Below are positions 49,705-57,602 of a stretch of 64,000 nucleotides of DNA, in pieces. Every line of letters starts with the position of its first letter. The first letter of the stretch is position 1. The translations under genes and the position numbers were made by a program. The notes under the pieces are model-generated. The model made no database searches, was not told where the DNA came from, and saw only the letters and a list, made by a program, of their open reading frames with translations. This stretch comes from Oscillospiraceae bacterium CM (GTDB lineage Bacteria > Bacillota > Clostridia > Oscillospirales > Oscillospiraceae): NCBI GenBank assembly GCA_022870705.1, contig CP072107.1, positions 804,501 through 868,500 on the forward strand. Direction: 5' to 3'.

Positions 49705-52109
49705 TGAAATACGATTTTGCCCGGCTTGAAAAGAAGTGGCAGGATATATGGGAAGAAAAAAAGATTTACGCGGCGGCGGACAAGGGGGATGAGCCGAAGT
49801 TTTACGGGCTTGTCGAATTCCCCTATCCTTCCGGAGAGGGGCTGCACGTCGGCCACCCGCGCCCATATACGGCGATGGATATCGTCACGCGCAAGCGGCG
49901 CATGCAGGGTTATAACGTCTTGTTCCCAATCGGGTTTGACGCGTTCGGCCTCCCGACGGAAAACTACGCCATTAAAAACAAAATCCACCCCGCGCTTGTC
50001 ACAAAAAAGAATATTGCCCGCTTTACCGAGCAGCTTAAAATGCTCGGTTACGGCTTTGATTGGGACCGTGTTGTCGATACGACAGACCCGCTTTATTATA
50101 AGTGGACGCAGTGGATCTTTTTAAAGCTTTTTGAAAACGGCCTTGCTTATAAGGCCTCCATGCCGGTCAACTGGTGCACGTCATGCAAGTGTGTCCTCGC
50201 GAACGAAGAGGTTGTCAATGGCGTCTGTGAGCGCTGCGGGGCCGATGTCATCCGGCGCGAGAAGAGCCAGTGGATGCTGAAAATCACGCAGTATGCTCAA
50301 AGGCTTATTGACGATTTGGACGATCTCGACTATATCGAGCGCGTAAAGATCCAGCAGAAGAACTGGATCGGCCGTTCAACGGGTGCGGAGGTCGATTTCC
50401 AGACGACGGCCGGCGATGCGCTGCGTGTATATACAACGCGGCCCGATACGCTTTTTGGGGCAACCTACATGGTCGTCTCACCGGAGCATGCGCTCGTCAA
50501 AAAATGGCTGCCAACGCTCTCAAACAGCGGTGACGTCGCAGCCTATCAGGATGCCGCGTCGAAAAAGTCCGACTTTGAACGCACGGAGATGGCCAAGGAG
50601 AAGACGGGCGTCGAGCTGAAGGGCGTCCGCGCCATAAACCCCGTCACCGGCGGGGAAATTCCAATTTTCATTTCCGATTACGTCCTGGCGACTTACGGCA
50701 CCGGCGCCATTATGGCCGTTCCCGGCCACGACACACGCGACTGGGAGTTTGCCAAAAAGTTCTCCCTGCCGATTATTGAGGTTGTCGCGGGCGGCGATAT
50801 TGAAAAAGAGGCGTTTACCGACTGCGAAACGGGCATCATGGTCAATTCCGGTTTCTTAAACGGCCTGCCGGTCGAGGAGGCCAAGATTAAAATCACGGCG
50901 TGGCTGGCGGACAAGGGCCTCGGTGAAAAAAAGGTCAATTACAAGCTGCGCGACTGGGTCTTTTCACGCCAGCGCTACTGGGGTGAGCCGATCCCAATCG
51001 TCCATTGCGAGAAATGCGGCTACGTTGCGCTGCCGGAAGCCGAGCTGCCGCTCTTATTGCCGGACGTTGAGAATTACGAAACGACCGACACGGGCGAGAG
51101 CCCCCTCGCCGCGATGACGAGCTGGATTGAGACAATGTGCCCCAAATGCGGCGGGGTCGCCCACCGCGAGACAGACACGATGCCCCAATGGGCGGGCTCC
51201 AGTTGGTACTTCCTGCGGTACGCCGACCCGCACAATAACGCATCGCTTGCGTCAAAAGAAGCGCTTGACTACTGGACGCCGGTCGACTGGTATAACGGCG
51301 GTATGGAGCACACAACGCTCCACCTGCTCTACTCGCGCTTCTGGCACAAATTCCTCTTTGACATTGGCATCGTGCCGACGCCCGAGCCGTATGCCAAGCG
51401 GACGAGCCACGGTATGATCCTCGGGGAGGACGGGCAGAAAATGTCCAAGTCCCGCGGCAACGTCATTAATCCCAACGACATCGTCCGCGAATTCGGCGCT
51501 GACACGCTGCGCCTGTACATCATGTTCATCGGTGATTTTGAGAAGGCGGCGCCCTGGTCGTCAAACGCCGTCAAGGGCTGCAAGCGCTTTTTGGACCGCG
51601 TCTGGAACCTCTCGGAAAAAAAGCTCGGCGGTGACACAAGCTATTCAGAGGCCAACGAGCGGGTTGTTCACCGCGCCATTAAAAAAGTCGGCGACGATAT
51701 CGAGAACATGAAGTTTAACACCGCCATCGCAACGCTGATGGCGCTTGTGAACGATTTTTATGAAAAAGCGCCGTCCCGCGGCGATATCAAGGCGCTGTTA
51801 GCGCTTGTTGCGCCGTTTGCTCCGCATATCGCCGAGGAGCTGTGGGAGATTCAGGGTTTTGGCGGCTTTGCTGCGAAGGCGCCCTGGCCTGATTACGACG
51901 AGAGCAAGACCGTCGAGAGCGAGCGGGAGATCGCCGTTCAGGTCGGCGGCAAGCTCAAATCGACTGTCAAAGTCCCGCAGGATGCCGACGACGGCACGGT
52001 TTTGGCAGCGGCCAAAGCGGATGAAAAGATCGCAAAACTCCTGGAGGGCAAGGAAATCATCCGGACGATTATTGTCAAAAACAAGCTCATTAACCTCATT
52101 GTAAAATAG
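49704..52109 (+). CDS. leuS: Leucyl-tRNA synthetase
   Basis: 801 residues. Class I synthetase: the HIGH-type motif HVGH is at 48-51 in [20 protein letters not shown] and KMSKS at 579-583. A CP1 editing domain lies between them, including the threonine-rich [19 protein letters not shown] and the [19 protein letters not shown] segment. Zinc-binding-type cysteines (CTSCKCV...CERCG) and a second cluster (CEKCGY, CPKCGG) are visible. The start is ATG at 49704, after a TTG whose frame overlaps the rsfS stop. No T-box leader is present; expression depends on the operon. Confidence 0.98.
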   Translation: MKYDFARLEKKWQDIWEEKKIYAAADKGDEPKFYGLVEFPYPSGEGLHVGHPRPYTAMDIVTRKRRMQGYNVLFPIGFDAFGLPTENYAIKNKIHPALVTKKNIARFTEQLKMLGYGFDWDRVVDTTDPLYYKWTQWIFLKLFENGLAYKASMPVNWCTSCKCVLANEEVVNGVCERCGADVIRREKSQWMLKITQYAQRLIDDLDDLDYIERVKIQQKNWIGRSTGAEVDFQTTAGDALRVYTTRPDTLFGATYMVVSPEHALVKKWLPTLSNSGDVAAYQDAASKKSDFERTEMAKEKTGVELKGVRAINPVTGGEIPIFISDYVLATYGTGAIMAVPGHDTRDWEFAKKFSLPIIEVVAGGDIEKEAFTDCETGIMVNSGFLNGLPVEEAKIKITAWLADKGLGEKKVNYKLRDWVFSRQRYWGEPIPIVHCEKCGYVALPEAELPLLLPDVENYETTDTGESPLAAMTSWIETMCPKCGGVAHRETDTMPQWAGSSWYFLRYADPHNNASLASKEALDYWTPVDWYNGGMEHTTLHLLYSRFWHKFLFDIGIVPTPEPYAKRTSHGMILGEDGQKMSKSRGNVINPNDIVREFGADTLRLYIMFIGDFEKAAPWSSNAVKGCKRFLDRVWNLSEKKLGGDTSYSEANERVVHRAIKKVGDDIENMKFNTAIATLMALVNDFYEKAPSRGDIKALLALVAPFAPHIAEELWEIQGFGGFAAKAPWPDYDESKTVESEREIAVQVGGKLKSTVKVPQDADDGTVLAAAKADEKIAKLLEGKEIIRTIIVKNKLINLIVK

Positions 52110-52140
52110 TCCCGTGCCATCCATGGCCGATAAAATCATA

Positions 52141-52169
52141 TTGACAATATCGGCCTTTCAAACTATAAT
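52141..52169 (+). promoter_or_regulatory. Consensus promoter of rpsU
   Basis: TTGACA (52141-52146), 17-base spacer, TATAAT (52164-52169), perfect sigma-A consensus, 73 bases before rpsU. Confidence 0.88.
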
Positions 52170-52241
52170 AAAAATGTTGAAGCCATACAAATGGCCCTTA
52201 AAACGTGCTGAAAAGCGCGTATTTGGAGGGAGGGAAGTTTA

Positions 52242-52430
52242 ATGTCGGAAGTCCATGTCAAGGATAATGAATCCCTGGATAGTGCCCTAAAAAGATTTAA
52301 GCGCAACTGTGCTAAATCCGGAGTGCTCTCAGATCTCAGAAAAAAAGAGTACTATCAGAGTCCCAGCGTCAAGCGCCGCAAAAAATCGGAAGCGGCCAGA
52401 AAAAACAAGAATAAGAAGTTTTACTCATAA
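52242..52430 (+). CDS. rpsU: 30S ribosomal protein S21
   Basis: 62 residues: [29 protein letters not shown] is the S21 signature and the C-terminus is Lys/Arg-rich. S21 assists mRNA recognition near the anti-SD. GGAGGGAGGGAAGTTTA precedes the ATG. A single-gene transcript bounded by a consensus promoter and a strong terminator. Confidence 0.97.
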   Translation: MSEVHVKDNESLDSALKRFKRNCAKSGVLSDLRKKEYYQSPSVKRRKKSEAARKNKNKKFYS

Positions 52431-52437
52431 GATGTTA

Positions 52438-52474
52438 AACCGGACTGCCTGGGCAGTCCGGTTGCTGTTTTTTT
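52438..52474 (+). terminator. Intrinsic terminator after rpsU
   Basis: AACCGGACTGC and GCAGTCCGGTT (52438-52463) pair around CTGG, followed by GCTG and seven T. Confidence 0.93.
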
Positions 52475-52498
52475 GTCGATTTTTGTGCGTCTGCTGTT

Positions 52499-52597
52499 TT
52501 AGCAGGGAACATTATCTTTGTCGTCCTTATTTAAAAACAGGAGGACAAAAACGATGACCGCCACCCAGATCCATATACTGTTCTTTTCGAAAAACAT
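52499..52597 (-). CDS. Small (32-residue) single-pass membrane protein
   Basis: A 33-codon frame on the minus strand with the near-perfect ribosome binding site CGGAGG followed by TAAGAGAG and ATG at 52597. The product starts MFFEKNSIWIWVAVIVFVLLFLN and ends with a charged tail, KDDKDNVPC. Residues about 8-22 form one membrane segment. It ends convergently with rpsU, beyond that gene's terminator. The shape resembles tiny Firmicute membrane peptides, some sporulation-related (YjcZ-like), but I do not recognise a family. The binding site, segment and acidic tail are the support; no promoter is clear. Confidence 0.6.
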   Translation of the reverse strand: MFFEKNSIWIWVAVIVFVLLFLNKDDKDNVPC

Positions 52598-52685
52598 CTC
52601 TCTTACCTCCGATATGTAGTGTCAAATTCACCCTGATACAGTCTACGCCGGGGGCATCATTTCGTTGTCTCGTCCTGTGAGTTAG

Positions 52686-52997
52686 TCACATAGGCGCTCT
52701 ATCCGGCATATCCGCCGCGTCAAGCTCCGCCGCCCGTTTCATCCGCAGCCTGACCGCCACATAGATGACTGCTAAAACGACAGTCGGGATGTTCATCAGC
52801 AGCAAATAAAATGCCATCAACATCATGACGCGCTCATTTAAAACATCGAGATTGTTCGCAATCTGTTTGGCGAGAAGGTATGCAATGACAAAGCTGATCG
52901 AAGGCAAAACAACCCCCGGCCATTTGCTCTGCCGTTTTGACAGAAAAATCTGGAGTAAAATAGCGACGATTGCAACACAAATTTCGATCAGTAGCAT
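52686..52997 (-). CDS. Small membrane protein, unknown function
   Basis: 103 residues with three hydrophobic segments: residues 2-19 (LLIEICVAIVAILLQIFL), about 28-46 (VVLPSISFVIAYLLAK) and about 59-84 (MLMAFYLLLMNIPTVVLAVIYVAVRL). The tail is charged (RMKRAAELDAADMPDRAPM). AGAGGAGATTGGCTA precedes the ATG. No family is recognised. It lies in the accessory minus-strand patch before tRNA-Arg. Confidence 0.7.
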   Translation of the reverse strand: MLLIEICVAIVAILLQIFLSKRQSKWPGVVLPSISFVIAYLLAKQIANNLDVLNERVMMLMAFYLLLMNIPTVVLAVIYVAVRLRMKRAAELDAADMPDRAPM

Positions 52998-53098
52998 TAG
53001 CCAATCTCCTCTAGGTTAGATAATGTCATCGCTCTTAACCATATTAATACAGAATATAACATAAATCAACAATCGATAAAATCAATGTAATACGCTGA

Positions 53099-53308
53099 TT
53101 AATTTTCGTCTTTAAATGAAAAGAGGGCTTCAACAGTCACACCAAATACGTTGGCAATGTCCATTGCTAACTTTAGAGAAGGATTATATAAGCCTTTCTC
53201 CAAACGAAATATTGTCTCTCTTCGGACGCCAACCATTTCACCAAGCTCTTCTTGCTTTAGACCGGCTTTTTGGCGGTACTCTTTAATCTTCGTCGTCAAT
53301 ATTGGCAC
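53099..53308 (-). CDS. Xre-family helix-turn-helix regulator
   Basis: 69 residues from the GTG at 53308, with GGGGAGG five bases upstream; a TTG at 53299 is the alternative, and a longer frame to 53368 runs through the neighbouring gene. It is a single HTH: KIKEYRQKAGLKQEELGEMVGVRRETIFRLEKGLYNPSLKLAMDIANVFGVTVEALF, of the short type paired with four-pass membrane proteins (DUF2178/DUF3796-like). It overlaps the upstream membrane gene by 26 bases and so is translationally coupled. It probably binds the 14-bp inverted repeat at 53741-53776 and represses the pair. Confidence 0.88.
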   Translation of the reverse strand: MPILTTKIKEYRQKAGLKQEELGEMVGVRRETIFRLEKGLYNPSLKLAMDIANVFGVTVEALFSFKDEN

Positions 53309-53723
53309 CTTTGCCTCCCCTTCCTTCGAGATACAGGTAGCACCCGTCATTGAAAGCTGAAATAGCAATAATCATGCAAAAGAGGACTTCGGAGCTAAGC
53401 GTAATATTTTTATCTGTCAAACGGGTCAACACGATGCCGGCAAAAACAGCTATCGTCAGAACGAGATAGGTATATTGTGCAGCCTTCGTTTCATTTTCCT
53501 TACTCAACTCATCCGTGACAACTATTTTACTCTTTAACTGTCCAGCGATGAACAAAAAAATTGACACAATATAAAAAAGTAAGGCGATCATGACAAGATC
53601 GTAAAGCAATGTCTTCGGAAGATATGATTTCGCAACGAAATCCAGTACATAAGTAATAATCAAAAAAACTGAAGCGACAAATCTTATTAGCTTAATCCGA
53701 TTGTAACTTATCTTACTAAACAT
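53283..53723 (-). CDS. Four-pass membrane protein paired with Xre regulator
   Basis: 146 residues from the ATG at 53723 (GGAGG eight bases upstream). Four hydrophobic segments: about 14-33, 41-63, 86-106 and 112-131, with a charged 20-residue loop KSKIVVTDELSKENETK between the second and third. Tail GRGGKGANIDDED is charged. The segment pattern and partner fit small membrane proteins linked to short Xre repressors in Firmicutes, functions unknown. Base composition is more AT-rich than in flanking core genes, consistent with an accessory origin. A perfect inverted repeat covers its promoter. Confidence 0.75.
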   Translation of the reverse strand: MFSKISYNRIKLIRFVASVFLIITYVLDFVAKSYLPKTLLYDLVMIALLFYIVSIFLFIAGQLKSKIVVTDELSKENETKAAQYTYLVLTIAVFAGIVLTRLTDKNITLSSEVLFCMIIAISAFNDGCYLYLEGRGGKGANIDDED

Positions 53724-53740
53724 TGAAAACGCCTCCAAAA

Positions 53741-53795
53741 GTGATATATTTGTCTCCAGTATGACAAATATATCACTTTGTTATTGTAAAGTCAA
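53741..53795 (-). promoter_or_regulatory. Promoter with 14-bp inverted-repeat operator for the membrane protein/Xre pair
   Basis: Perfect arms GTGATATATTTGTC (53741-53754) and GACAAATATATCAC (53763-53776) with an 8-base spacer. On the minus strand TTGACT (53795-53790), a 17-base spacer and TATATT (53772-53767) form the promoter, so the -10 lies inside one arm and the start site within the repeat. The ATG is 18 bases downstream of the repeat. Binding here must block transcription; Xre autorepression is the simple inference. Confidence 0.75.
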
Positions 53796-53813
53796 CAATT
53801 GTTTTAAAATAAC

Positions 53814-53841
53814 AAAAAAGCAGCCCAAAATGGGCTGCTTT
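53814..53841 (-). terminator. Intrinsic terminator of tRNA-Arg
   Basis: On the minus strand AAAGCAGCCC and GGGCTGCTTT pair around five bases, followed by TTTG. It begins six bases after the tRNA CCA end. Confidence 0.88.
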
Positions 53842-53846
53842 GCTGC

Positions 53847-53923
53847 TGGCACGCCTGGAGGGACTCGAACCCCCGGTCTCGCGGTTCGTAGCCGCGCACT
53901 CTATCCGGCTGAGCTACAGGCGC
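53847..53923 (-). tRNA. tRNA-Arg (anticodon ACG)
   Basis: A full 77-base cloverleaf with encoded CCA: acceptor GCGCCTG/CAGGCGT (one G-U), D-stem GCTC/GAGT, anticodon stem CGCGG/CCGCG with loop CTACGAA, anticodon ACG, variable AGACC, T-stem GGGGG/CCCTC with loop TTCGAGT, discriminator G. ACG becomes ICG, so it reads CGU, CGC and CGA. It has its own promoter and terminator. Confidence 0.96.
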
Positions 53924-53938
53924 ATACGGCACTTTGGT

Positions 53939-53967
53939 ATAGTAGCATACCGGCCGGGAAATTGCAA
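53939..53967 (-). promoter_or_regulatory. Promoter of tRNA-Arg
   Basis: On the minus strand TTGCAA (53967-53962), a 17-base spacer and TACTAT (53944-53939), 15 bases before the tRNA 5' end. Confidence 0.68.
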
Positions 53968-54047
53968 GCGGAAATTACAGTTTCGAGCGGATTCTTTTGT
54001 TGCCACGCAAAATGGCGCGATTCACCGGTTTTTGAGACTTCTTGTAT

Positions 54048-54076
54048 TGACCGGGGGAACGACACTCTGTATAATA
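54048..54076 (+). promoter_or_regulatory. Promoter of the dCMP deaminase gene
   Basis: TTGACC (54048-54053), 17-base spacer, TATAAT (54071-54076), 44 bases before the start. Confidence 0.75.
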
Positions 54077-54119
54077 TTAGAAAATCAAGCGGAATAATGT
54101 CGTGTGGGGGGCAACTGTC

Positions 54120-54602
54120 ATGAAACGCAAGGACAAGGAAAATTATTACCTCGATATTGCCGAGACGGTTTTGGAGCGGTCGACATGCATGCGGCGTCAA
54201 TACGGCGCCATAATCGTCTTGAACGACGAGATAGTATCAACTGGTTATAACGGCGCGCCACGCGGCAGGAAAAACTGCGACGATCTGGAATACTGCACCC
54301 GGGAGAGCCTCAAAATCCCCAGCGGTGAGCGCTACGAGCTCTGTCGCAGCGTCCACGCCGAGGCAAACGCCATCGTATCCGCGCCGCGCCGCGATATCAT
54401 CGGCGCAACGCTGTACCTCGTCGGTCTGGAAACGTCGACAGGGGAATACATTAATGGGACGACACCGTGCACAATGTGCCGTCGGCTCATTATCAACGCC
54501 GGGATATCCAAAGTGGTCTGCCGCCTGCGGAAAGACGCTTTTTCCGTCACCCACGTACGTGACTGGGTGTTTAACGACGACTCGCTTCCGGCGATTTTAT
54601 AA
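54120..54602 (+). CDS. Deoxycytidylate deaminase family protein
   Basis: 160 residues from the ATG at 54120. A zinc-dependent deaminase fold: HAEANAI carries one zinc ligand and the catalytic Glu, and PCTMCRR the two cysteine ligands. RQYGAIIVLNDEIVSTGYNGAPRGRKNC is the substrate-side motif of dCMP deaminases such as ComEB, which make dUMP for thymidylate synthesis. The ComEB-type length and motifs support the call; a role in competence is not implied. Confidence 0.9.
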   Translation: MKRKDKENYYLDIAETVLERSTCMRRQYGAIIVLNDEIVSTGYNGAPRGRKNCDDLEYCTRESLKIPSGERYELCRSVHAEANAIVSAPRRDIIGATLYLVGLETSTGEYINGTTPCTMCRRLIINAGISKVVCRLRKDAFSVTHVRDWVFNDDSLPAIL

Positions 54603-54632
54603 CAGAAAACATCAGCCTATCGGCTGTGTGTC

Positions 54633-54661
54633 TTGCAATCCCGGTCCGTTTCAGCTATGAT
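54633..54661 (+). promoter_or_regulatory. Promoter of E2-like protein gene
   Basis: TTGCAA (54633-54638), 17-base spacer, TATGAT (54656-54661), 47 bases before the start. Confidence 0.62.
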
Positions 54662-54707
54662 GGTGCCACGGCGGCTGCCGTGCGGCATTGCCTGAGGAGT
54701 GGGGAAT

Positions 54708-55586
54708 ATGGAGAAGACGAAAAAACGTTTTGGTGACAGGAGAGACGGCAGGCTTCTGCGGTCACTCGACCCGTTGTATAAATTCGCGCCGTTTATTATG
54801 AAGCTCAAAAACGACGCCAACAACAGCTTTGCCGACAGCATCGAGATCACGGAGGTTGACCGCTTTTTAAGGAAAAAGCGCGCCGAGGGGTATCCCGGCA
54901 TGGGCATGCTGCACGTGTTTCTGTCCGCCTATGTCCGCGTTGTCAGTCAGAAACCGGCGCTCAACCGTTTTGTCGCCGGGCAGCGCATCTACGCGCGCAA
55001 CTGTATCGAGGTCGTTATGATGGTTAAGAAGGCCATGTCGACCGAGGCGGGCGAAACGTCCATCAAAGTGAAGCTTGACCCGCGCGATACGATTACTGAC
55101 ATCTATCATAAAATCAACGCCGAGATCGACAAAATCAAGGAAGGCGTGGAGGAGACGAACACGGACGGCGTCGCGGCGGCAATGATGAAAATTCCGCGTC
55201 TTATCTTGAAATTCCTTGTTTTTATTCTGAATATATTCGATTATTACGGCATTCTGCCGCAGATGCTGGTGGATGCAAGCCCTTTCCACGGCTCGCTCAT
55301 CGTGACGGATCTCGGCTCGATCGGGATACCGCCCGTCTATCACCACCTGTATAATTTCGGCAACCTCCCGCTTTTCCTGGCCTTTGGGGCCAAACGCCGC
55401 GCGTTTGAAATGGAGGCCGACGGGAAGGTCGTCGAAAAGAAGTATATCGACTACACGCTTGTTTTAGACGAGCGCATCAGCGATGGGTTTTATTTCGCGC
55501 AGGTCTTTAAGTATTTCAAAAGCTTTATCCGCCATCCGCAGCAGCTGGACGTTCCGCCGGAGACGGTTTATCAGGATGTGGATTAA
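54708..55586 (+). CDS. Stand-alone 2-oxo acid dehydrogenase E2-like acyltransferase domain protein
   Basis: 292 residues from the ATG at 54708 (GAGGAGTGGGGAAT upstream). It looks like the catalytic domain of E2 or chloramphenicol-acetyltransferase-fold enzymes: HVFLSAYVRVVSQKPALNRFVAGQRIY, GETSIKVKLDPRDT, and SLIVTDLGSIGIPPVYHHLYNFGNLPLFLAFG. There is no lipoyl or peripheral-subunit-binding domain, and no E1 or E3 gene nearby. The usual DHRxxDG active-site histidine is replaced: the sequence here is DERISDG, with Glu255 in its place. It contains a hydrophobic patch (about 165-185). The function is therefore unknown, perhaps a regulatory or lipid-related acyl-binding role. Confidence 0.7.
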   Translation: MEKTKKRFGDRRDGRLLRSLDPLYKFAPFIMKLKNDANNSFADSIEITEVDRFLRKKRAEGYPGMGMLHVFLSAYVRVVSQKPALNRFVAGQRIYARNCIEVVMMVKKAMSTEAGETSIKVKLDPRDTITDIYHKINAEIDKIKEGVEETNTDGVAAAMMKIPRLILKFLVFILNIFDYYGILPQMLVDASPFHGSLIVTDLGSIGIPPVYHHLYNFGNLPLFLAFGAKRRAFEMEADGKVVEKKYIDYTLVLDERISDGFYFAQVFKYFKSFIRHPQQLDVPPETVYQDVD

Positions 55587-55650
55587 AAAGAAGCTCTGCG
55601 TTTGCGCCAATGCCTTAAATGACTCTTTTGTATCTTGAAAGGAGATAAAC

Positions 55651-57033
55651 ATGTCCAAAATTCCCTATCGAATTGTTTTAAGCGAAGAGGAAATTCCGAA
55701 GGCGTGGTACAATGTCCGCGCCGATATGAAGACGGACCACCGCCCGATTCTCCATCCCGGCACGCTCCAGCCTGTCACGTCGGCCGACCTGACGCCCGTT
55801 TTCTGTGACGAGCTTGTTTCGCAGGAGCTCAATGATAAAGACCGCTTTATCGAAATTCCGGAGGAGGTTCGCGAGTATTATAAAATGTTCCGCCCCTCGC
55901 CGCTCTTTCGGGCGTATTTTTTGGAAAAGGCGCTCGGCACACCGGCAAAAATCTATTACAAATATGAGGGCGGCAACACGTCCGGCAGCCATAAGCTCAA
56001 TTCTGCTCTCGCGCAGGCGTTTTACGCCAAACAGCAGGGCCTCAAGGGCGTGACAACCGAAACGGGTGCCGGCCAATGGGGTACGGCGCTGTCGATGGCG
56101 TGCAGCTACTTCGGGCTGGACTGTAAGGTTTACATGGTTAAAATCTCCTCGCAGCAAAAGCCTTACCGCAAGGCTGTTATGGAGACGTACGGCGCTTCCA
56201 TCATCCCGTCACCATCCGATACGACGAATATTGGCCGTAAAATGCTTGCCGACAATCCCGACTCAACGGGCAGCCTCGGCACAGCTATCAGCGAGGCCGT
56301 GGAGGTCGCCGTGACGACAGAGGGGTATCGTTACGTGTTGGGCAGCGTTCTCAATCAGGTGCTGCTGCACCAATCCGTCATCGGCCTGGAGGCGAAGACG
56401 GCCATGGAGAAAATTGACGAATATCCCGACGTTGTCATTGGCTGCGCAGGCGGCGGGTCCAACCTTGGCGGCCTGATGTCTGCCTTCATGGCCGATAAGC
56501 TCGCAGGCAAAACAAGCCCCCGTTTCATCGCTGTCGAACCGGCCTCCTGCCCGTCCCTGACACGCGGCAAATTTGCCTATGACTTCTGCGATACGGGTAT
56601 GGTGACGCCCTTAGCCAAGATGTACACGCTCGGCGCGTCCTTCATCCCGCCGTCCAACCACGCCGGGGGCCTGCGCTACCACGGCATGAGCCCCATCATC
56701 TCTCAGCTGTATCATGACGGCTTCATCGACGAGGCGCGCGCTGTCGAGCAGACAAGCGTTTTTGAAGCGGCGAAGCTGTTTGCCAAGGCAGAAGGCCTTC
56801 TGCCCGCCCCGGAATCGGCCCACGCCATCCGCGTGGCGATTGACGAAGCCCTCAAATGCAAGGAGACAGGCGAAGCCAAAACGATTCTCTTCGGCCTCTC
56901 TGGCACCGGCTATTTCGATATGACCGCCTATATGTCGTATAACGACGGTACGATGACGGATTATATCCCAACAGACGAGGACTTAAAGCGCGGCTTTGAC
57001 GCCATCCCCAAGCTCCCGGGCATTCAGGAATAA
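55651..57033 (+). CDS. TrpB2-type tryptophan synthase beta-like PLP enzyme
   Basis: 460 residues, longer than TrpB1 (about 400) and the normal TrpB2 length. The PLP lysine is Lys115 in NTSGSHKLNSA, the phosphate loop is GCAGGGSNLGG and TETGAGQWG is the substrate loop. TrpB2 enzymes condense indole or, in newer work, phosphoserine-derived substrates with PLP and often stand alone. There is no trpA or other trp gene here, so salvage of free indole or a different reaction is likely. GAAAGGAGATAAAC precedes the ATG. A terminator follows. Confidence 0.92.
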   Translation: MSKIPYRIVLSEEEIPKAWYNVRADMKTDHRPILHPGTLQPVTSADLTPVFCDELVSQELNDKDRFIEIPEEVREYYKMFRPSPLFRAYFLEKALGTPAKIYYKYEGGNTSGSHKLNSALAQAFYAKQQGLKGVTTETGAGQWGTALSMACSYFGLDCKVYMVKISSQQKPYRKAVMETYGASIIPSPSDTTNIGRKMLADNPDSTGSLGTAISEAVEVAVTTEGYRYVLGSVLNQVLLHQSVIGLEAKTAMEKIDEYPDVVIGCAGGGSNLGGLMSAFMADKLAGKTSPRFIAVEPASCPSLTRGKFAYDFCDTGMVTPLAKMYTLGASFIPPSNHAGGLRYHGMSPIISQLYHDGFIDEARAVEQTSVFEAAKLFAKAEGLLPAPESAHAIRVAIDEALKCKETGEAKTILFGLSGTGYFDMTAYMSYNDGTMTDYIPTDEDLKRGFDAIPKLPGIQE

Positions 57034-57048
57034 AAAATCAGGTTTTTG

Positions 57049-57083
57049 ATCTCGTGCTCGTTCGGCGGGCACGAGATTTTTTT
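57049..57083 (+). terminator. Intrinsic terminator after trpB2
   Basis: ATCTCGTGC (57049-57057) and GCACGAGAT (57069-57077) form a 9-bp stem with an 11-base loop, followed by six T. Confidence 0.9.
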
Positions 57084-57187
57084 GTCAAAATCTCAAATTT
57101 CGATTGTAATTATTAGAAATTATGTTATATTATAGTGAAAGATGGGTGGTTTTTGATAGAAGCCATCTTGGCGAAATCAAACAAAGA

Positions 57188-57215
57188 TTGACAAAGCCCG
57201 CATTTCATGTATAAT
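57188..57215 (+). promoter_or_regulatory. Promoter of rpsF-ssb-rpsR
   Basis: TTGACA (57188-57193), 16-base spacer, TATAAT (57210-57215), 81 bases before rpsF. A second candidate, TTGTAA with TATATT, lies about 75 bases upstream in AT-rich DNA. Confidence 0.8.
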
Positions 57216-57295
57216 TATTAAGCCTGCTTTTTGTGGGCTAAAATCCTTGCTCCCGGCGCGACCGGGGGCCATATGTCCAGAAGGAGGTGCAAATG

Positions 57296-57592
57296 ATGGC
57301 AAAAACAACGGCAAATTATGAGCTTATGTACATCATTGACCTAGATAAGGGTGAAGAGGAAATTTCCGCGATCGCGGAAAAATTCAAGACGCTTATCGAG
57401 GCCAACGGTACGCTTAATGAGCTCGAAGAAATTGGCAAGCGCAGGCTCGCGTATCCGATCAACGACAAACCGGATGGCTTTTATGTGTTGGCAAAATTTC
57501 AATCAGGCCCCGAATTTCCTGCGGAGCTTGACCGCGTCTTAAAGATCACAGACGGCATCATGCGTTCACTCATTACCGTTATCGGCGAATAG
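57296..57592 (+). CDS. rpsF: 30S ribosomal protein S6
   Basis: 98 residues from the second ATG of an ATGATG pair, eight bases after AAGGAGG; the first ATG (57293) is also possible. S6 binds S18 in the 30S platform. NYELMYIIDLDKGEEEI and KRRLAYPINDKPDGFYVLAKFQ are characteristic. First gene of the usual rpsF-ssb-rpsR operon. Confidence 0.97.
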   Translation: MAKTTANYELMYIIDLDKGEEEISAIAEKFKTLIEANGTLNELEEIGKRRLAYPINDKPDGFYVLAKFQSGPEFPAELDRVLKITDGIMRSLITVIGE

Positions 57593-57602
57593 GAGGATAG
57601 TC

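Noticed and set aside
53099-53723. Toxin-antitoxin system
   Set aside because: An Xre protein with a small partner suggested it, but the partner is a four-pass membrane protein of 146 residues without a toxin motif, and the layout fits the Xre/membrane-protein pairs better.
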